Part shown: piece after piece, positions 1 to 8,872 of the stretch
Layout: each line of letters starts with the position of its first letter
Position numbering within the stretch: the stretch's first letter is position 1
NCBI RefSeq assembly: GCF_002752165.1
Contig: NZ_MOMB01000059.1
Span: forward strand, 1 to 60,235
Direction: 5' to 3'
From: Erwinia sp. OLFS4
Lineage (GTDB): Bacteria > Pseudomonadota > Gammaproteobacteria > Enterobacterales > Enterobacteriaceae
Length of the DNA: 60,235 bases
Program-made: the position numbers and the translations under genes
Notes under the pieces: generated by a model
Database searches by the model: none
Told to the model about the DNA's origin: nothing
Seen by the model: the letters and a program-made list of their open reading frames with translations, nothing else

Positions 1-164
1 AGCATCTGACGGGCAAAATTTTCACCCAACGCATTGAACGTAATAACCTGACGCTCCGCACCCGCATTAAACGGTTGGCTCGTAAAACAATCTGCTTTTC
101 GCGCTCAGTTGAGATCCACGAAAAAGTCATTGGAGCGTTTATCGAGAAACACATGTTCTACTAA
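1..164 (+). CDS. insB: IS1-family transposase (InsB/InsAB type), C-terminal fragment
   Basis: The frame reads from base 3 to the TAA at 162-164 and gives the last 53 residues of an IS1 transposase, beginning HLTGKIFTQRIERNNLTLR and ending FIEKHMFY. The QRIERNNL and CFSRSVEIHEKVIG segments align with the C-terminus of E. coli InsB (QRIERHNL, SFSKSVELHDKVIG). This is the end of the DDE catalytic domain that cuts and joins the IS ends. The N-terminal part, including the upstream InsA frame and the frameshift site, is outside the window. The gene itself may be intact in the genome. Confidence 0.9.
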   Translation, partial: HLTGKIFTQRIERNNLTLRTRIKRLARKTICFSRSVEIHEKVIGAFIEKHMFY

Positions 165-178
165 TTGGAGGCATCACC
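1..178 (+). mobile_element. IS1-family insertion sequence, right end only
   Basis: The first 178 bases are the 3' end of an IS1-family element, ending in the terminal inverted repeat GGAGGCATCACC at 167-178. They match the reverse complement of 60058-60235 base for base as far as I can read. The rest of the element lies outside the window. Because both copies begin at the same internal base, the window edge looks like an assembly break inside a repeat. The target duplication cannot be checked, since only one flank of each copy is present. Confidence 0.9.
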
Positions 179-497
179 CGCAGACACCGTCTTACTGGTT
201 GGTATACTAGTTATAATTACTCCGTTTACAAGAGTCGGGCCAAATGCCATTCCGCTTTTAGGAATAAGACTATCAGTAAACCAGAAATGGCATTCAGACG
301 GCCTCAACAAAGTCAACATCCATATATCTTATAACGATTTCTTTTCAGATTTATTCCATATGAACTAGCAATAGCTTCCCCGTGCTGGCGATATTTAGTA
401 TCCCGCATCACTATCACAACGCCTATACGATTAATCCTGATTCTGGTAAAGCAGGAGAATAATCAGCAGGTGAAATAATAACGAAATTTTCTGATAA
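179..497. other. AT-rich gap between IS1 and a coding remnant
   Basis: I see no supportable gene here. A frame open from about 165 to 368 starts inside the IS1 end and has no recognisable composition. One 9-bp inverted repeat (AATGCCATT at 243-251, AATGGCATT at 286-294) lacks a T-run. The composition is clearly more AT-rich than the asmA region that follows, which fits accessory DNA or decayed sequence next to an IS. Confidence 0.4.
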
Positions 498-752
498 TCT
501 TGCCAATCAAAGTGGCGAAGACCCGCTGGCTATCGTGCACATGTTGCTGAAGAATTTGGCCCGCGGGAAGCGGTTGTCACTCTGCGCGACATAATGGAAG
601 CGCGCGCCGGCAATCTGCCGGTTGAAGGAGAAGTGTCGGATCCGAGTCATGGTATTCAGCAAAACGCCGATGCCAGCTGGAGCAACAGCGGCACCATCCC
701 GCTGGATGAGGCTGATTACCCCTCGCTCTCTGCCACTGGAGGACAGGCGTGA
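498..752 (+). pseudogene. 3' remnant of an unrecognised coding sequence
   Basis: A frame stays open from just after a TAA at 495-497 to a TGA at 750-752, about 84 codons, with the codon choice of a real enterobacterial gene. The translated piece runs through HVAEEFGPREAVVTLRDIME and GNLPVEGEVSD and ends in SATGGQA. There is no start codon with a ribosome binding site, so I read it as the surviving 3' end of a longer gene whose 5' part was lost, possibly with the IS1 event at 178. I do not recognise the family. It converges on asmA. A chance open frame is the alternative. Confidence 0.3.
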
Positions 753-891
753 GTACCACACCGTCACCGGACTGCGGAGGGAGAGGCTTCAGCGCGTAGC
801 TGCCCACACTCAGCAGCTGACAATTGGTCGCTTTTTATTGCGGATTGATTGAGTAATTAATCACCGGATTCAGACGGTCAGTATTCTGCTC

Positions 892-921
892 CTGGCCGCC
901 CCGTCCTGACGAAGCGGCCAG
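892..921 (-). terminator. possible terminator hairpin after asmA
   Basis: An 8-bp perfect inverted repeat (CTGGCCGC at 892-899, GCGGCCAG at 914-921) lies just downstream of the asmA stop. No T-run follows on the minus strand, so it is either a weak terminator or an mRNA 3'-end stabilising hairpin for the udk-dcd-asmA transcript. Confidence 0.3.
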
Positions 922-936
922 CGATTTATGGCCACA

Positions 937-2751
937 TCAGTGCTTACCGCTGCCCTGCTGCTTTTTCTGGTCATCCTGCCACTGTCTGAAACGTTTCAGG
1001 GCTTCTTCTTTTAGCCGATCGCGCACTACATCATCCAGCTGCAGCGAGTAGGCGGGATTGTTCCAGCTGCCATAAATTCTCAGTGGGATCGGCGTATTTT
1101 GCAGACGCTGCACCAGCGGGCTATTGCCCTGCCAGCCGCCGGTGACGGTAATCGCAAACGTCATATCGTTGCTGCGGTGCAAAATGTCGACGCTCCCTTG
1201 TCCCTGCAGATTCATAACCGTATTTTGCCCGCGCAGATCCTGCAGGCTAATCACCCCGTTATGCAGGGTGGCGTCGGCAGCCAGCTGGTCTAAACGGGCA
1301 GCCCCCTCCTGCTCACTGCTCTGAAGCCCCGGGTCGCTGCGGCGCGCCGCCTGCTGGATCATACGGGCGAAATTCAGCCCGGAAAATTCAGCGTCTTTCA
1401 GTAGCAGACTGGCACTTCCCTGCCAGTTCTGGCTGGCAGATTGCAGGCTCAATCCTTTACCGGAAAGTTCTCCCTGGACATTCAGTTTACCACTCAGTAC
1501 CACCGGCAAATGAAAAGCATTAAGCAACGCAGCCACGTCCAGCCCCTGAATATCAGGCTGCATACTGACCAGGGTGTCCTGACCACGCATATTAATTGTG
1601 GCCGGCAGTGAAAAAGCGCCATCGGCGTTTTTCCCGGAAAAGTGCGCAAGCGTCAGCAACCCTTTTTGATTGACCGCGGCAAGCTTGACCTCATTAAATG
1701 TCAGGCCCCGCCACTGGAAATTATCCATGGTGATGGCCAGCGTGCCATCCACCTTATTCAGCGGCGAGTTAGCGTTGTGGTAAATAGCGGGCTGGGCGAT
1801 AACCGGCGGCCGGCCACGACTTAGCGCGGCCTTATTCTGCCCTGGCGGCGTCGCGGCCACGCCCATCAGCGTATCCAGATTCAGATTAGTGGCATGCAGG
1901 GTGGCATTAATCTGCGGGAAATCCGCCAGACTGCCGCTGACGCTACCGTCAATCTGGCTGTCATTGGCGCTCAGCATAATATTTTTCAGGCTGAAGCGCT
2001 CACCGTCACGCTGCCAGCCGGCCTGAAATGACGCCTGCCCCTTAACCCCATCGCCGGGTAAATCAGGGCCATTAAGCTGATACTGCGCTTCACTGAGGTT
2101 GGCCCACAGTCGCGCAGGATACTGACTGACGTCCATATCGCCGTTCAGCGAAAATTGCAGCGTACGCAGATTGCGGCTGAGCTGGCTGCTGAGTTCAAAA
2201 TGCACCTGACGCGACGATCCCTGTGACATCGAAAGATTGACGCCACGCAGATTTAACTCATTACCATCAGGCTGTTGCCAGATAACCAGGCTATCGCTCA
2301 GCTGCAGATTAGCAATATCATAGGACCAGTCGTCATCGAAATCGACCACGTCATTATGATCGCCAGGTCCAGCCGGAGCCCCTTGCGGCCGCTGTTTCTG
2401 GCTGTCAGCCGTCAGGCGCAAAACCGCCCCTTTCAGCATAACCTGTTTAACCGACAGCTGGTGAGAAAGCAGCGGCAGTAAGTGCACATCAAGACGCATG
2501 TTTTCGGCCGTGACCACCGGTAGCGCCGCGCCAGGCGCTGCCAGCGTCATCCGGCCGGAAAGAATGCTAAGCTGTGGCCAGACATGCCAGCGCAGATCAC
2601 CGTCAATAGTGAGTTTATAGCCGCTACGCTCTTCGACCTTGCGCGCCATATAACCACGAAAGTCGTTAGGATTTACCAGCAATACCAGCGCGGTCATCCC
2701 GGCGGCCAACACCACCACCAGAATGGCAAGTGTGGTGATCAATCGTCTCAT
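937..2751 (-). CDS. asmA: AsmA family outer-membrane assembly/lipid transport protein
   Basis: The 604-residue product is close to E. coli AsmA (617). It starts with one membrane anchor (MRRLITTLAILVVVLAAGMT...) followed by the family's NPNDFR motif and a long beta-rich periplasmic body ending in a charged tail. AsmA-like proteins are inner-membrane anchored and belong to the bridge-like lipid transfer group; E. coli asmA was found as a suppressor of OmpF assembly mutants and affects LPS level and envelope lipid balance. It is the last gene of the udk-dcd-asmA set, 18 bp after dcd, the same order as in E. coli, so co-transcription is likely. Nothing appears truncated. Confidence 0.95.
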   Translation of the reverse strand: MRRLITTLAILVVVLAAGMTALVLLVNPNDFRGYMARKVEERSGYKLTIDGDLRWHVWPQLSILSGRMTLAAPGAALPVVTAENMRLDVHLLPLLSHQLSVKQVMLKGAVLRLTADSQKQRPQGAPAGPGDHNDVVDFDDDWSYDIANLQLSDSLVIWQQPDGNELNLRGVNLSMSQGSSRQVHFELSSQLSRNLRTLQFSLNGDMDVSQYPARLWANLSEAQYQLNGPDLPGDGVKGQASFQAGWQRDGERFSLKNIMLSANDSQIDGSVSGSLADFPQINATLHATNLNLDTLMGVAATPPGQNKAALSRGRPPVIAQPAIYHNANSPLNKVDGTLAITMDNFQWRGLTFNEVKLAAVNQKGLLTLAHFSGKNADGAFSLPATINMRGQDTLVSMQPDIQGLDVAALLNAFHLPVVLSGKLNVQGELSGKGLSLQSASQNWQGSASLLLKDAEFSGLNFARMIQQAARRSDPGLQSSEQEGAARLDQLAADATLHNGVISLQDLRGQNTVMNLQGQGSVDILHRSNDMTFAITVTGGWQGNSPLVQRLQNTPIPLRIYGSWNNPAYSLQLDDVVRDRLKEEALKRFRQWQDDQKKQQGSGKH

Positions 2752-2769
2752 GCCGTCCTCTTAAAGGCG

Positions 2770-3351
2770 TTAGTCTTTATCAATTCTGCTTGCTACTGCG
2801 CCCTGCTGGTCGCGGTATTTGGCGTCCTGCCGACGATTATAAGGCCTTGCCGCAGGACCTGAAAGCGGCTCAAAGCTCAGCGCGCCAATCAGCATACCGG
2901 GCCGCAGTGCCAGAGGCAGCTTACCTGAATTATAGAACTCAAGCACAATGCGCCCCTGCCAGCCCGGATCGATTCGGTGCGCCGTCACGTGCACCATCAG
3001 ACCGAGGCGCGCCAGGGAAGAACGTCCGTCAAGCCAGCCCACCAGATCGTCTGGCAAGGTCACCGATTCATAGGTCACCGCCAGCGCCAGTTCGCCGGGA
3101 TGAAGATAAAACGCCTCGTTTTCCGCCAGTACGATCTCTTCACTCATCACCCGATCAAGCGCGGCGCTGACTTCATCCTTTGGGCCACTCAGATCGATAT
3201 AGGCAGCAGTGTGTCCGCTGAAAGTGCGAAAACGATTACCGAGACGCACATCCACCGTCGCGCCATTGATTCGCTCGACCGGCGGACGCGGCGTGATTGT
3301 CAGTTTGCCATTATCCAGCCAGGCTTCAATATCACGATCGCATAGTCTCAT
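2770..3351 (-). CDS. dcd: dCTP deaminase
   Basis: This 193-residue protein has the full length of E. coli Dcd. It deaminates dCTP to dUTP, the first step of the main enterobacterial route to dTMP. The dUTPase-fold motifs are visible: [14 protein letters not shown] (phosphate-binding Ser/Arg loop), [19 protein letters not shown] with the catalytic Glu of the VLEF segment, and the C-terminal lid [13 protein letters not shown]. It is 46 bp downstream of udk and 18 bp upstream of asmA on the same strand, so the three probably form one operon that joins pyrimidine salvage to nucleotide supply. Confidence 0.97.
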   Translation of the reverse strand: MRLCDRDIEAWLDNGKLTITPRPPVERINGATVDVRLGNRFRTFSGHTAAYIDLSGPKDEVSAALDRVMSEEIVLAENEAFYLHPGELALAVTYESVTLPDDLVGWLDGRSSLARLGLMVHVTAHRIDPGWQGRIVLEFYNSGKLPLALRPGMLIGALSFEPLSGPAARPYNRRQDAKYRDQQGAVASRIDKD

Positions 3352-3397
3352 TTAACAACTCCGGACTTTGTCTGAGGATGCGATGACCGCATTCCGG

Positions 3398-4045
3398 TTA
3401 ATCCTGTTCAAAAAACTGATTGATTTTGGCCTTCAGAATATCGATAGCAATGCGATTTTTTCCGCCGCGCGGCACGATAATATCGGCATATTGCTTTGAT
3501 GGCTCAATAAACTGCAAAAACATCGGACGGACGGTTTTCTGATACTGCGACATTACCGAATCCATCGAGCGTCCACGCTCGTTTACATCGCGTTTCATCC
3601 GCCGCATCAGGCAGATATCCAGCGGCGTATCAACAAAGATCGAAAAATTCATCTCCTGACGCAGCCGCGCATCGGTCAGTAGCAGAATACCTTCCAGAAT
3701 AATCACCTTTTTCGGCTGGTGCCGCACTATTTCACCGGTACGGGTATGCTCAACATAACTGTACACCGGGAGATCTATCGCCTGACCGGCCTTCAGCATT
3801 TGTAAATGTCTGAGCAGCAAATCATGATCCATCGCGCTGGGATGGTCATAGTTGGTTTTAATACGCTCTTCCATACTCAGATGGCTTTGATCTTTATAGT
3901 AAGCATCTTCGGGAATAACGCCGATATGCTCATCTCCCACTTTGTCGCGCACTTCGCGATAGAGCGTACTGGCAATAAGACTTTTACCGGAAGCGGATGC
4001 GCCAGCAATACCTACAATAACGCATTGGTGAGACTTGTCAGTCAT
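3398..4045 (-). CDS. udk: uridine/cytidine kinase
   Basis: Udk phosphorylates uridine and cytidine with GTP or ATP to UMP and CMP in pyrimidine salvage. The start is placed at [20 protein letters not shown], giving 215 residues against 213 in E. coli; a longer in-frame extension to 4111 reads into the promoter and is rejected. The P-loop [11 protein letters not shown] lies near residues 12-22. The [17 protein letters not shown] and [13 protein letters not shown] substrate segments and [18 protein letters not shown] lid are all present. It is first gene of the udk-dcd-asmA group. Confidence 0.97.
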   Translation of the reverse strand: MTDKSHQCVIVGIAGASASGKSLIASTLYREVRDKVGDEHIGVIPEDAYYKDQSHLSMEERIKTNYDHPSAMDHDLLLRHLQMLKAGQAIDLPVYSYVEHTRTGEIVRHQPKKVIILEGILLLTDARLRQEMNFSIFVDTPLDICLMRRMKRDVNERGRSMDSVMSQYQKTVRPMFLQFIEPSKQYADIIVPRGGKNRIAIDILKAKINQFFEQD

Positions 4046-4110
4046 ACAATTAACGACCTGATTTCTAAACGGTGAGAATGGGAGAGATGGCCCGATAGCC
4101 AACGGCGACA

Positions 4111-4139
4111 ATTATAGGGATTTCCCCCTTTCTGCGCCA
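4111..4139 (-). promoter_or_regulatory. candidate udk promoter
   Basis: On the minus strand a perfect TATAAT (4116-4111) is followed about 60 bp later by the udk start. The hexamer 17 bp upstream (TGGCGC, 4139-4134) is a poor -35. The -10 match is the main evidence. Confidence 0.45.
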
Positions 4140-4300
4140 GATAAAATGCGGTATTACGCTTTTCAGATTACGCTGTTAGCCCTGGCAGGATGAAAGTCAT
4201 AAACTTTGGTTATGTGATTGAGCGCACAGTTTTATCCGACAGTCGTCTTATCCGCCTCACGGTGCGGTCGGCTACGCTAGCAAAAGAAGAAGGAAGTGAT

Positions 4301-4924
4301 GTGTCCTGGAAAACCCTGACCTATTTTGGCGACAGCATGTTGCTGCTCCCGACGGCCATGATTCTGGCTCTGATGATCTGGTTTAAAAGCAGCAACAGCT
4401 ATACCGCCTGGGACTGGCTGATCACATTCGGGCTGGCAGGGTTGATTGTCAGCCTGTCAAAAATTGCTTTTCTCGGCTTTGGCATCGGCAGTGCACAGTT
4501 TAATTTTACCGGGTTTAGCGGGCACAGCACCATGTCAGCCACCCTGTGGCCGGTCATGTTCTGGTTGCTGAGTCACCCCATCGCCCGCCAGCGCTGGCGC
4601 GGCGCTATGATTAGCATCGGCTATCTCATCCCGCTGGCGGTCGGCGTATCACGGCTGGTGCTGCATTATCACTCCCCGAGTGAAGTTATCGCCGGACTGG
4701 CGCTGGGTTACGCCCTGAGCAGCAGATTTCTCATCGTCCAGCGCCATACCCGTCTTGACGGCTTTTCGCTACGCCAGCTGGGCGCCGCACTGGCAATCCC
4801 CCTGATTCTCATCGGCCACGGGCGTATCGCCACGACGCAACAGTTTCTGACCCAGCTTTCGCTACACATTGCCGGAATTGAACATCCCTGGACACGGGAA
4901 CGCTTGCTGCGACAAGGGAACTAA
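4301..4924 (+). CDS. PAP2-family membrane phosphatase
   Basis: I place the start at GTG 4301, which has a strong Shine-Dalgarno (AAGAAGGAAG, 4287-4296) five bases upstream and gives 207 residues. An ATG at 4190 in the same frame would add 37 polar residues without homology signal. The protein has several hydrophobic segments and the PAP2 (type 2 phosphatidic acid phosphatase) core: FSGHSTMSA for the PSGH motif, and SRLVLHYHSPSE for SRx5Hx3D. The first motif (Kx6RP) is not evident and the final Asp is Glu, so substrate is uncertain; lipid phosphates such as undecaprenyl pyrophosphate or phosphatidylglycerol phosphate are possible. It is divergent from udk, in the place where E. coli has yegE and alkA. 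Confidence 0.8.
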   Translation: MSWKTLTYFGDSMLLLPTAMILALMIWFKSSNSYTAWDWLITFGLAGLIVSLSKIAFLGFGIGSAQFNFTGFSGHSTMSATLWPVMFWLLSHPIARQRWRGAMISIGYLIPLAVGVSRLVLHYHSPSEVIAGLALGYALSSRFLIVQRHTRLDGFSLRQLGAALAIPLILIGHGRIATTQQFLTQLSLHIAGIEHPWTRERLLRQGN

Positions 4925-5046
4925 CCTCCCGGTCTGATAGCACCTTATGTTTTCCAGCAGCATAAACCCGAGCGGGCTGCTGGCTTGCGCTTAACGCCCC
5001 GCCAGGCTACCCTCCAGCCCCCTGTGGTTTATCAACGGACGCGCGG

Positions 5047-6411
5047 ATGTTTATTGGCTTCGACTATGGTACGGCTAACTGTTCAGTGGCGGTGATGGAA
5101 AACGCCGGCCCGCGCCTGCTGCCGCTGGAAAACCACGCGCCGCTGCTGCCGTCAATGCTCTGCGCGCCGGCGCGTGATGCAGTCAGCGAATGGCTGTATC
5201 GCCACCATCAGGTGCCGGCTGTGGAAAAAGAGAGCGCCGCGCTGCTGCGCCGCGCATTAAACAACAATCGTGCAGAAGACATTGACGTCGCGGCAAACAG
5301 TATTCAGTTTGGCCTGGCCGCGCTGGCGCACTATACGCGCGATCCCGATGAAAGCTGGTTCATAAAATCCCCCAAATCGTTTCTTGGCGCCAGCGGACTG
5401 CAACCGGCGCAAATCGCTTTGTTTGAAGATCTGGTCTGCGCCATGATGCTACACATCCGCCAGCAGGCCGAAACCGCATTACAAACCACCATTGATGGCG
5501 CCGTGATTGGCCGCCCGGTTAACTTTCAGGGGCTGGGGGGTGAACAAGCCAATCAGCAGGCGCTGGGGATACTGCAGCGCGCGGCACACCGTGCGGGCTT
5601 TCGCCAGCTGGCGTTCCAGTTCGAACCGGTGGCTGCGGGGCTGGATTATGAAGCCACACTGCGCGAGGAAAAACGCGTGCTGGTGGTTGATATCGGCGGC
5701 GGTACCACCGACTGTTCGCTTTTACTGATGGGGCCTGGCTGGCGACAAAAAACCGATCGCAGCGCCAGCCTGCTGGGCCATAGCGGCTGTCGCGTTGGTG
5801 GAAACGACCTCGATATTATGCTGGCATTCAAACAACTGATGCCATTACTGGGCGCCGGTGGCCACACCCGCACAGGCAGTGCCCTGCCCGCTTTACCATG
5901 GTGGAATGCGGTGGCCATTAACGATGTCCCGGCGCAAAACGATTTTTATGCCGCGCATAATCGGCGGTTTTTGCAAACATTAATTCGTGATGCCCGGCAT
6001 GCAGAGAAAGTGCAATATCTGCTAACAGTGTGGCAGCAGCGCCTGAGCCATCGCCTGGTACAGGTTGCTGAAGAGAGCAAAATGGCCCTGTCGCAACAGG
6101 CGGCAACTCACGCCAGTCTGGCGTTTATCGCTCCGCAACTCAGCACATTAATAACACAACAGCAGCTGGAACAGGCTATCGCACTGCCACTGGCACGAAT
6201 ACGTGAGCAGATTACGCTGGCACTGGCCTGCAGCAAAACGCCGCCCGACGTGGTCTATCTCACCGGCGGAAGCGCCCGTTCACCGCTGTTACGTACTGCG
6301 GTGTCTCAGCTCTTACCACAGACACCGCTGGTTAACGGGGACGATTTCACCTCTGTGACTGCCGGACTGGCACGCTGGGCACATCTGCTATTCGCTAAGC
6401 CAGCCGGCTGA
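5047..6411 (+). CDS. yegD: Hsp70-family ATPase-domain protein YegD
   Basis: The 454 residues match the length of E. coli YegD (450). The protein is an actin/Hsp70-fold nucleotide-binding domain without the DnaK substrate-binding domain. Phosphate-binding segments are GFDYGTANCSVAV at the N-terminus, VLVVDIGGGTTDCSLLL near residue 215, and VVYLTGGSARSPLL near residue 400, all hallmarks of the fold. YegD is annotated as a putative chaperone, but its partner is unknown, and I cannot add to that from sequence. It lies 122 bp after the PAP2 gene on the same strand; a 7-bp hairpin (4954-4983) lies between them. Confidence 0.92.
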   Translation: MFIGFDYGTANCSVAVMENAGPRLLPLENHAPLLPSMLCAPARDAVSEWLYRHHQVPAVEKESAALLRRALNNNRAEDIDVAANSIQFGLAALAHYTRDPDESWFIKSPKSFLGASGLQPAQIALFEDLVCAMMLHIRQQAETALQTTIDGAVIGRPVNFQGLGGEQANQQALGILQRAAHRAGFRQLAFQFEPVAAGLDYEATLREEKRVLVVDIGGGTTDCSLLLMGPGWRQKTDRSASLLGHSGCRVGGNDLDIMLAFKQLMPLLGAGGHTRTGSALPALPWWNAVAINDVPAQNDFYAAHNRRFLQTLIRDARHAEKVQYLLTVWQQRLSHRLVQVAEESKMALSQQAATHASLAFIAPQLSTLITQQQLEQAIALPLARIREQITLALACSKTPPDVVYLTGGSARSPLLRTAVSQLLPQTPLVNGDDFTSVTAGLARWAHLLFAKPAG

Positions 6412-6440
6412 TAGCCCCTGAGGTCAGCGTCACCTGCCAG

Positions 6441-7403
6441 TCACCCGGCGCTGGCCTGCGCCAGCAAGGCAATCTGCTGGTCGCTGAGTGTCAGGCGGGT
6501 GGCTTTTACCAGCTCATCGAGCTGACTAACGGAGGTGGCGCTCACAATCGGTGCGGTGATCCCCGGTCTGGCAATTTGCCAGGCCAGCGCAACCTGCGTT
6601 GGTGAGGCATTATGCGCTTGCGCCACCGCATCAAGCGCAGCAAGAATACGCAGTCCACGCGGATTAAGATATTTTTCCACCACGCCCTGACCTCGTTTGC
6701 TTTTAGCGGCATCCTCAGCGTGGCGATACTTGCCGCTCAGAAAGCCGCTGGCCAACGAATAATAATTAATCACTGCCAGCCCGTTATTTTTTGCCACTGC
6801 TTCCAGCTCACCTTCATAGCGACTGCGATCGTAAAGATTGTATTCCGGTTGCAGCGTTTCATAACGCGCCAGCCCCTGGTTCTCACTGATTTTCAGCGCC
6901 TGCGTCAGGCGTTCAGCCGTATAATTTGAAGCACCGATAATGCGGACTTTTCCTTCGGCAATCAGCGCATCGAAGGTTTCCAGCGTTTCCAGTAACGGGG
7001 TATGCGGGTCATCACAGTGAGCCTGATAAAGGTCAACGTAGTCGGTTTGCAAGCGGCGTAGCGATGCGTCGATCGCCTGACGGATATATTTACCGCTCAG
7101 TCCGCTACGACCTTCTCCCATGTCCATCCCCACCTTGGTCGCCAGAATAATTTTGTCGCGATTAGCGGTCTTTTTTAACCAGTTCCCAATAATCGTTTCT
7201 GATTCACCGCCCTGATTACCCTCGGCCCAGCGTGAATAACAGTCTGCCGTATCAATAAAATTCAGCCCCCGGTCCACCAGTGCGTCCAGCAGGCTAAAAG
7301 CGTTGTTCTGGTCGACTGTCCAGCCAAAGACATTGCCGCCAAAGGTTAACGGCGGCACGCTGATATGACTCCTGCCTAACTGACGCTGTGTTAGCTTACT
7401 CAT
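6441..7403 (-). CDS. aldo/keto reductase
   Basis: The 320-residue NADPH-dependent oxidoreductase has the aldo/keto reductase TIM-barrel signature. The catalytic tetrad is visible as Asp and Tyr in NFIDTADCYSRWAEG, Lys in IILATKVGMDMGEG, and His in LYQAHCDDP. The NADP-binding C-terminal segment PIVSATSVSQLDEL is also present. It belongs to the large YajO/Tas-like bacterial group and probably reduces aldehydes or ketones; the substrate cannot be told from sequence. It converges on yegD with 29 bp between stops and is divergent from mdtA, so its promoter shares the 228-bp region with the mdt promoter. Confidence 0.9.
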   Translation of the reverse strand: MSKLTQRQLGRSHISVPPLTFGGNVFGWTVDQNNAFSLLDALVDRGLNFIDTADCYSRWAEGNQGGESETIIGNWLKKTANRDKIILATKVGMDMGEGRSGLSGKYIRQAIDASLRRLQTDYVDLYQAHCDDPHTPLLETLETFDALIAEGKVRIIGASNYTAERLTQALKISENQGLARYETLQPEYNLYDRSRYEGELEAVAKNNGLAVINYYSLASGFLSGKYRHAEDAAKSKRGQGVVEKYLNPRGLRILAALDAVAQAHNASPTQVALAWQIARPGITAPIVSATSVSQLDELVKATRLTLSDQQIALLAQASAG

Positions 7404-7534
7404 TATTACCCTCCTGTGATTACGATTTTGCCATCGCTTAGCATAGCTACACTTTTTATTGTCGTTTTGCAGGAAAGCACATGCCTATTGAGGTTGCAGT
7501 GCAAGACTTACAGTAATCTAATCGTTATCCTTAA

Positions 7535-7551
7535 TTCCTTCATTTTTTGGC
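7535..7551 (+). promoter_or_regulatory. possible BaeR box upstream of mdtA
   Basis: The stretch TTCCTTCATTTTTTGGC resembles the reported E. coli BaeR box (TTTTTCTCCATDATTGGC) if one base of spacing is allowed, especially in the TTCAT and TTGGC parts. It lies about 80 bp upstream of the mdtA start, where a BaeR activation site is expected from E. coli. The match is imperfect. Confidence 0.3.
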
Positions 7552-7630
7552 GCGTTGCGCAGTTTACACTCACCAGGGATATGGCCTGATCAGCAGCATC
7601 TCCGGATTTATTATGACTCTCAGGAGAGAA

Positions 7631-8872
7631 ATGATTACCATGAACGGCTTACGTCGCTCGACAAAAACCGGACTTCTGATCCTTATTGTCGTTCTGATTT
7701 TCGGTGGACTTTACGGCTGGATGCACCTTCATTCAGGCGATAAACAACCTGCTGACGCCCCAACCAATAAAAGCAAAAATAAAGGTGGCCGTCGTGGCGC
7801 CATGGCCAGTCTGCCGCCGGTTCAGGCGGCCAGCGTACAGCAGCAGAGTGTACCACGCTATATCAGCGGCCTGGGCACCGTCAACGCGGCCGGCACCGTA
7901 ACGGTGCGCAGTCGGGTTGAAGGGTATCTGCAGGCGATACATTTCCATGAAGGTGAATATGTCCAGGCCGGCCAGCTGCTGGCAGAAATTGATCCGCGGC
8001 CGTTCCAGGTTGCCCTAATGCAGGCCAGGGGGCAGCTGGCAAAGGATCAGGCAACCCTGGCTAACGCCAGACGCGATCTGTCACGTTATCAGCAACTGGC
8101 TAAAACCCATCTGGTTGCCGCCCAGGATGTCGACACGAAACGCGCGCTGGTCGCTGAAACGCTCGGCAGCATCACGGCAGATCAGGGCAGCGTCGCCAGC
8201 GCCCAGCTCAATCTGGATTACAGCCGTATTAGCGCCCCGATCGCCGGACGCGTCGGCCTGCGTCAGGTGGATGTCGGCAACTACATTTCCAGTGCGGACA
8301 GCAACGGTATTGTGGTCATCACCCAGACGCACCCGGTTGATGTCGTATTCAGCGTACCTGAAAACGATATCAGTGATATTGTCGCCGCCCGAAAAGCCGG
8401 TAACGTGCTGAGTGTTGAAGCCTGGGATCGCGGTAATCAGACGCTGCTCGCCAGCGGCAGCCTGCTGAGCATGGATAATCAAATCGATACTACTACCGGC
8501 ACCCTTAAGCTGAAGGCGCGCTTTACCAACGACAACGATGCCCTGTTTCCCAACCAGTTTGTCAACGCCCGCCTGAAAATAAATACCTTACAGAATGCGC
8601 TGGTGATCCCCACCAGCGCGTTGCAAATGGGCAATGAAGGCCATTTTGTCTGGGTAATAAACAGCGACAATAAAGTCAGTAAAAAACAGGTTACCACCGG
8701 TATTCAGGACAGTCGCATTGTCGTGATCAGCGCCGGGCTCAATGCCGGGGATCGGGTGGTCACCGACGGTGTCGATCGCCTGACGGATGGCAGCGGCGTC
8801 GAGGTGGTTGCCGCACAAACCGCCGGAGACAATGCGGCGAAACGCCTGCCAGTAAAAGGAGAGAGTGACTGA
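7631..8872 (+). CDS. mdtA: RND efflux periplasmic adaptor MdtA
   Basis: MdtA is the membrane fusion protein that links the MdtBC pump to the outer-membrane channel TolC. The start is ATG 7631, with Shine-Dalgarno AGGAGA at 7622-7627; it gives 413 residues (E. coli 415). A longer frame back to 7547 has no ribosome site. One N-terminal anchor ([19 protein letters not shown]) precedes a lipoyl-like hairpin domain ([20 protein letters not shown] ... [15 protein letters not shown]) and a beta-barrel/membrane-proximal domain. It opens the mdtABCD-baeSR operon, which in E. coli handles bile salts, novobiocin and other compounds and responds to envelope stress through BaeSR. Confidence 0.96.
   Translation: MITMNGLRRSTKTGLLILIVVLIFGGLYGWMHLHSGDKQPADAPTNKSKNKGGRRGAMASLPPVQAASVQQQSVPRYISGLGTVNAAGTVTVRSRVEGYLQAIHFHEGEYVQAGQLLAEIDPRPFQVALMQARGQLAKDQATLANARRDLSRYQQLAKTHLVAAQDVDTKRALVAETLGSITADQGSVASAQLNLDYSRISAPIAGRVGLRQVDVGNYISSADSNGIVVITQTHPVDVVFSVPENDISDIVAARKAGNVLSVEAWDRGNQTLLASGSLLSMDNQIDTTTGTLKLKARFTNDNDALFPNQFVNARLKINTLQNALVIPTSALQMGNEGHFVWVINSDNKVSKKQVTTGIQDSRIVVISAGLNAGDRVVTDGVDRLTDGSGVEVVAAQTAGDNAAKRLPVKGESD

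Noticed and set aside
243-294. 9-bp inverted repeat AATGCCATT/AATGGCATT
   Set aside because: Long 34-base loop, no T-run and no neighbouring gene for it to control; could be chance in AT-rich DNA.
165-368. 67-codon frame starting in the IS1 end
   Set aside because: It uses a TTG start inside the element and has no ribosome site or recognisable product. It is a read-out of IS sequence into AT-rich DNA.
507-852. Overlapping minus- and plus-strand frames of 76-86 codons between IS1 and asmA
   Set aside because: They run antisense or out of frame to the more gene-like plus-strand frame ending at 752. None has a supported start or family signal.
7404-7630. Longer mdtA starting at 7547
   Set aside because: The extra 28 codons lie in the promoter region, and the ATG at 7631 has a clear Shine-Dalgarno and E. 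coli-like length.
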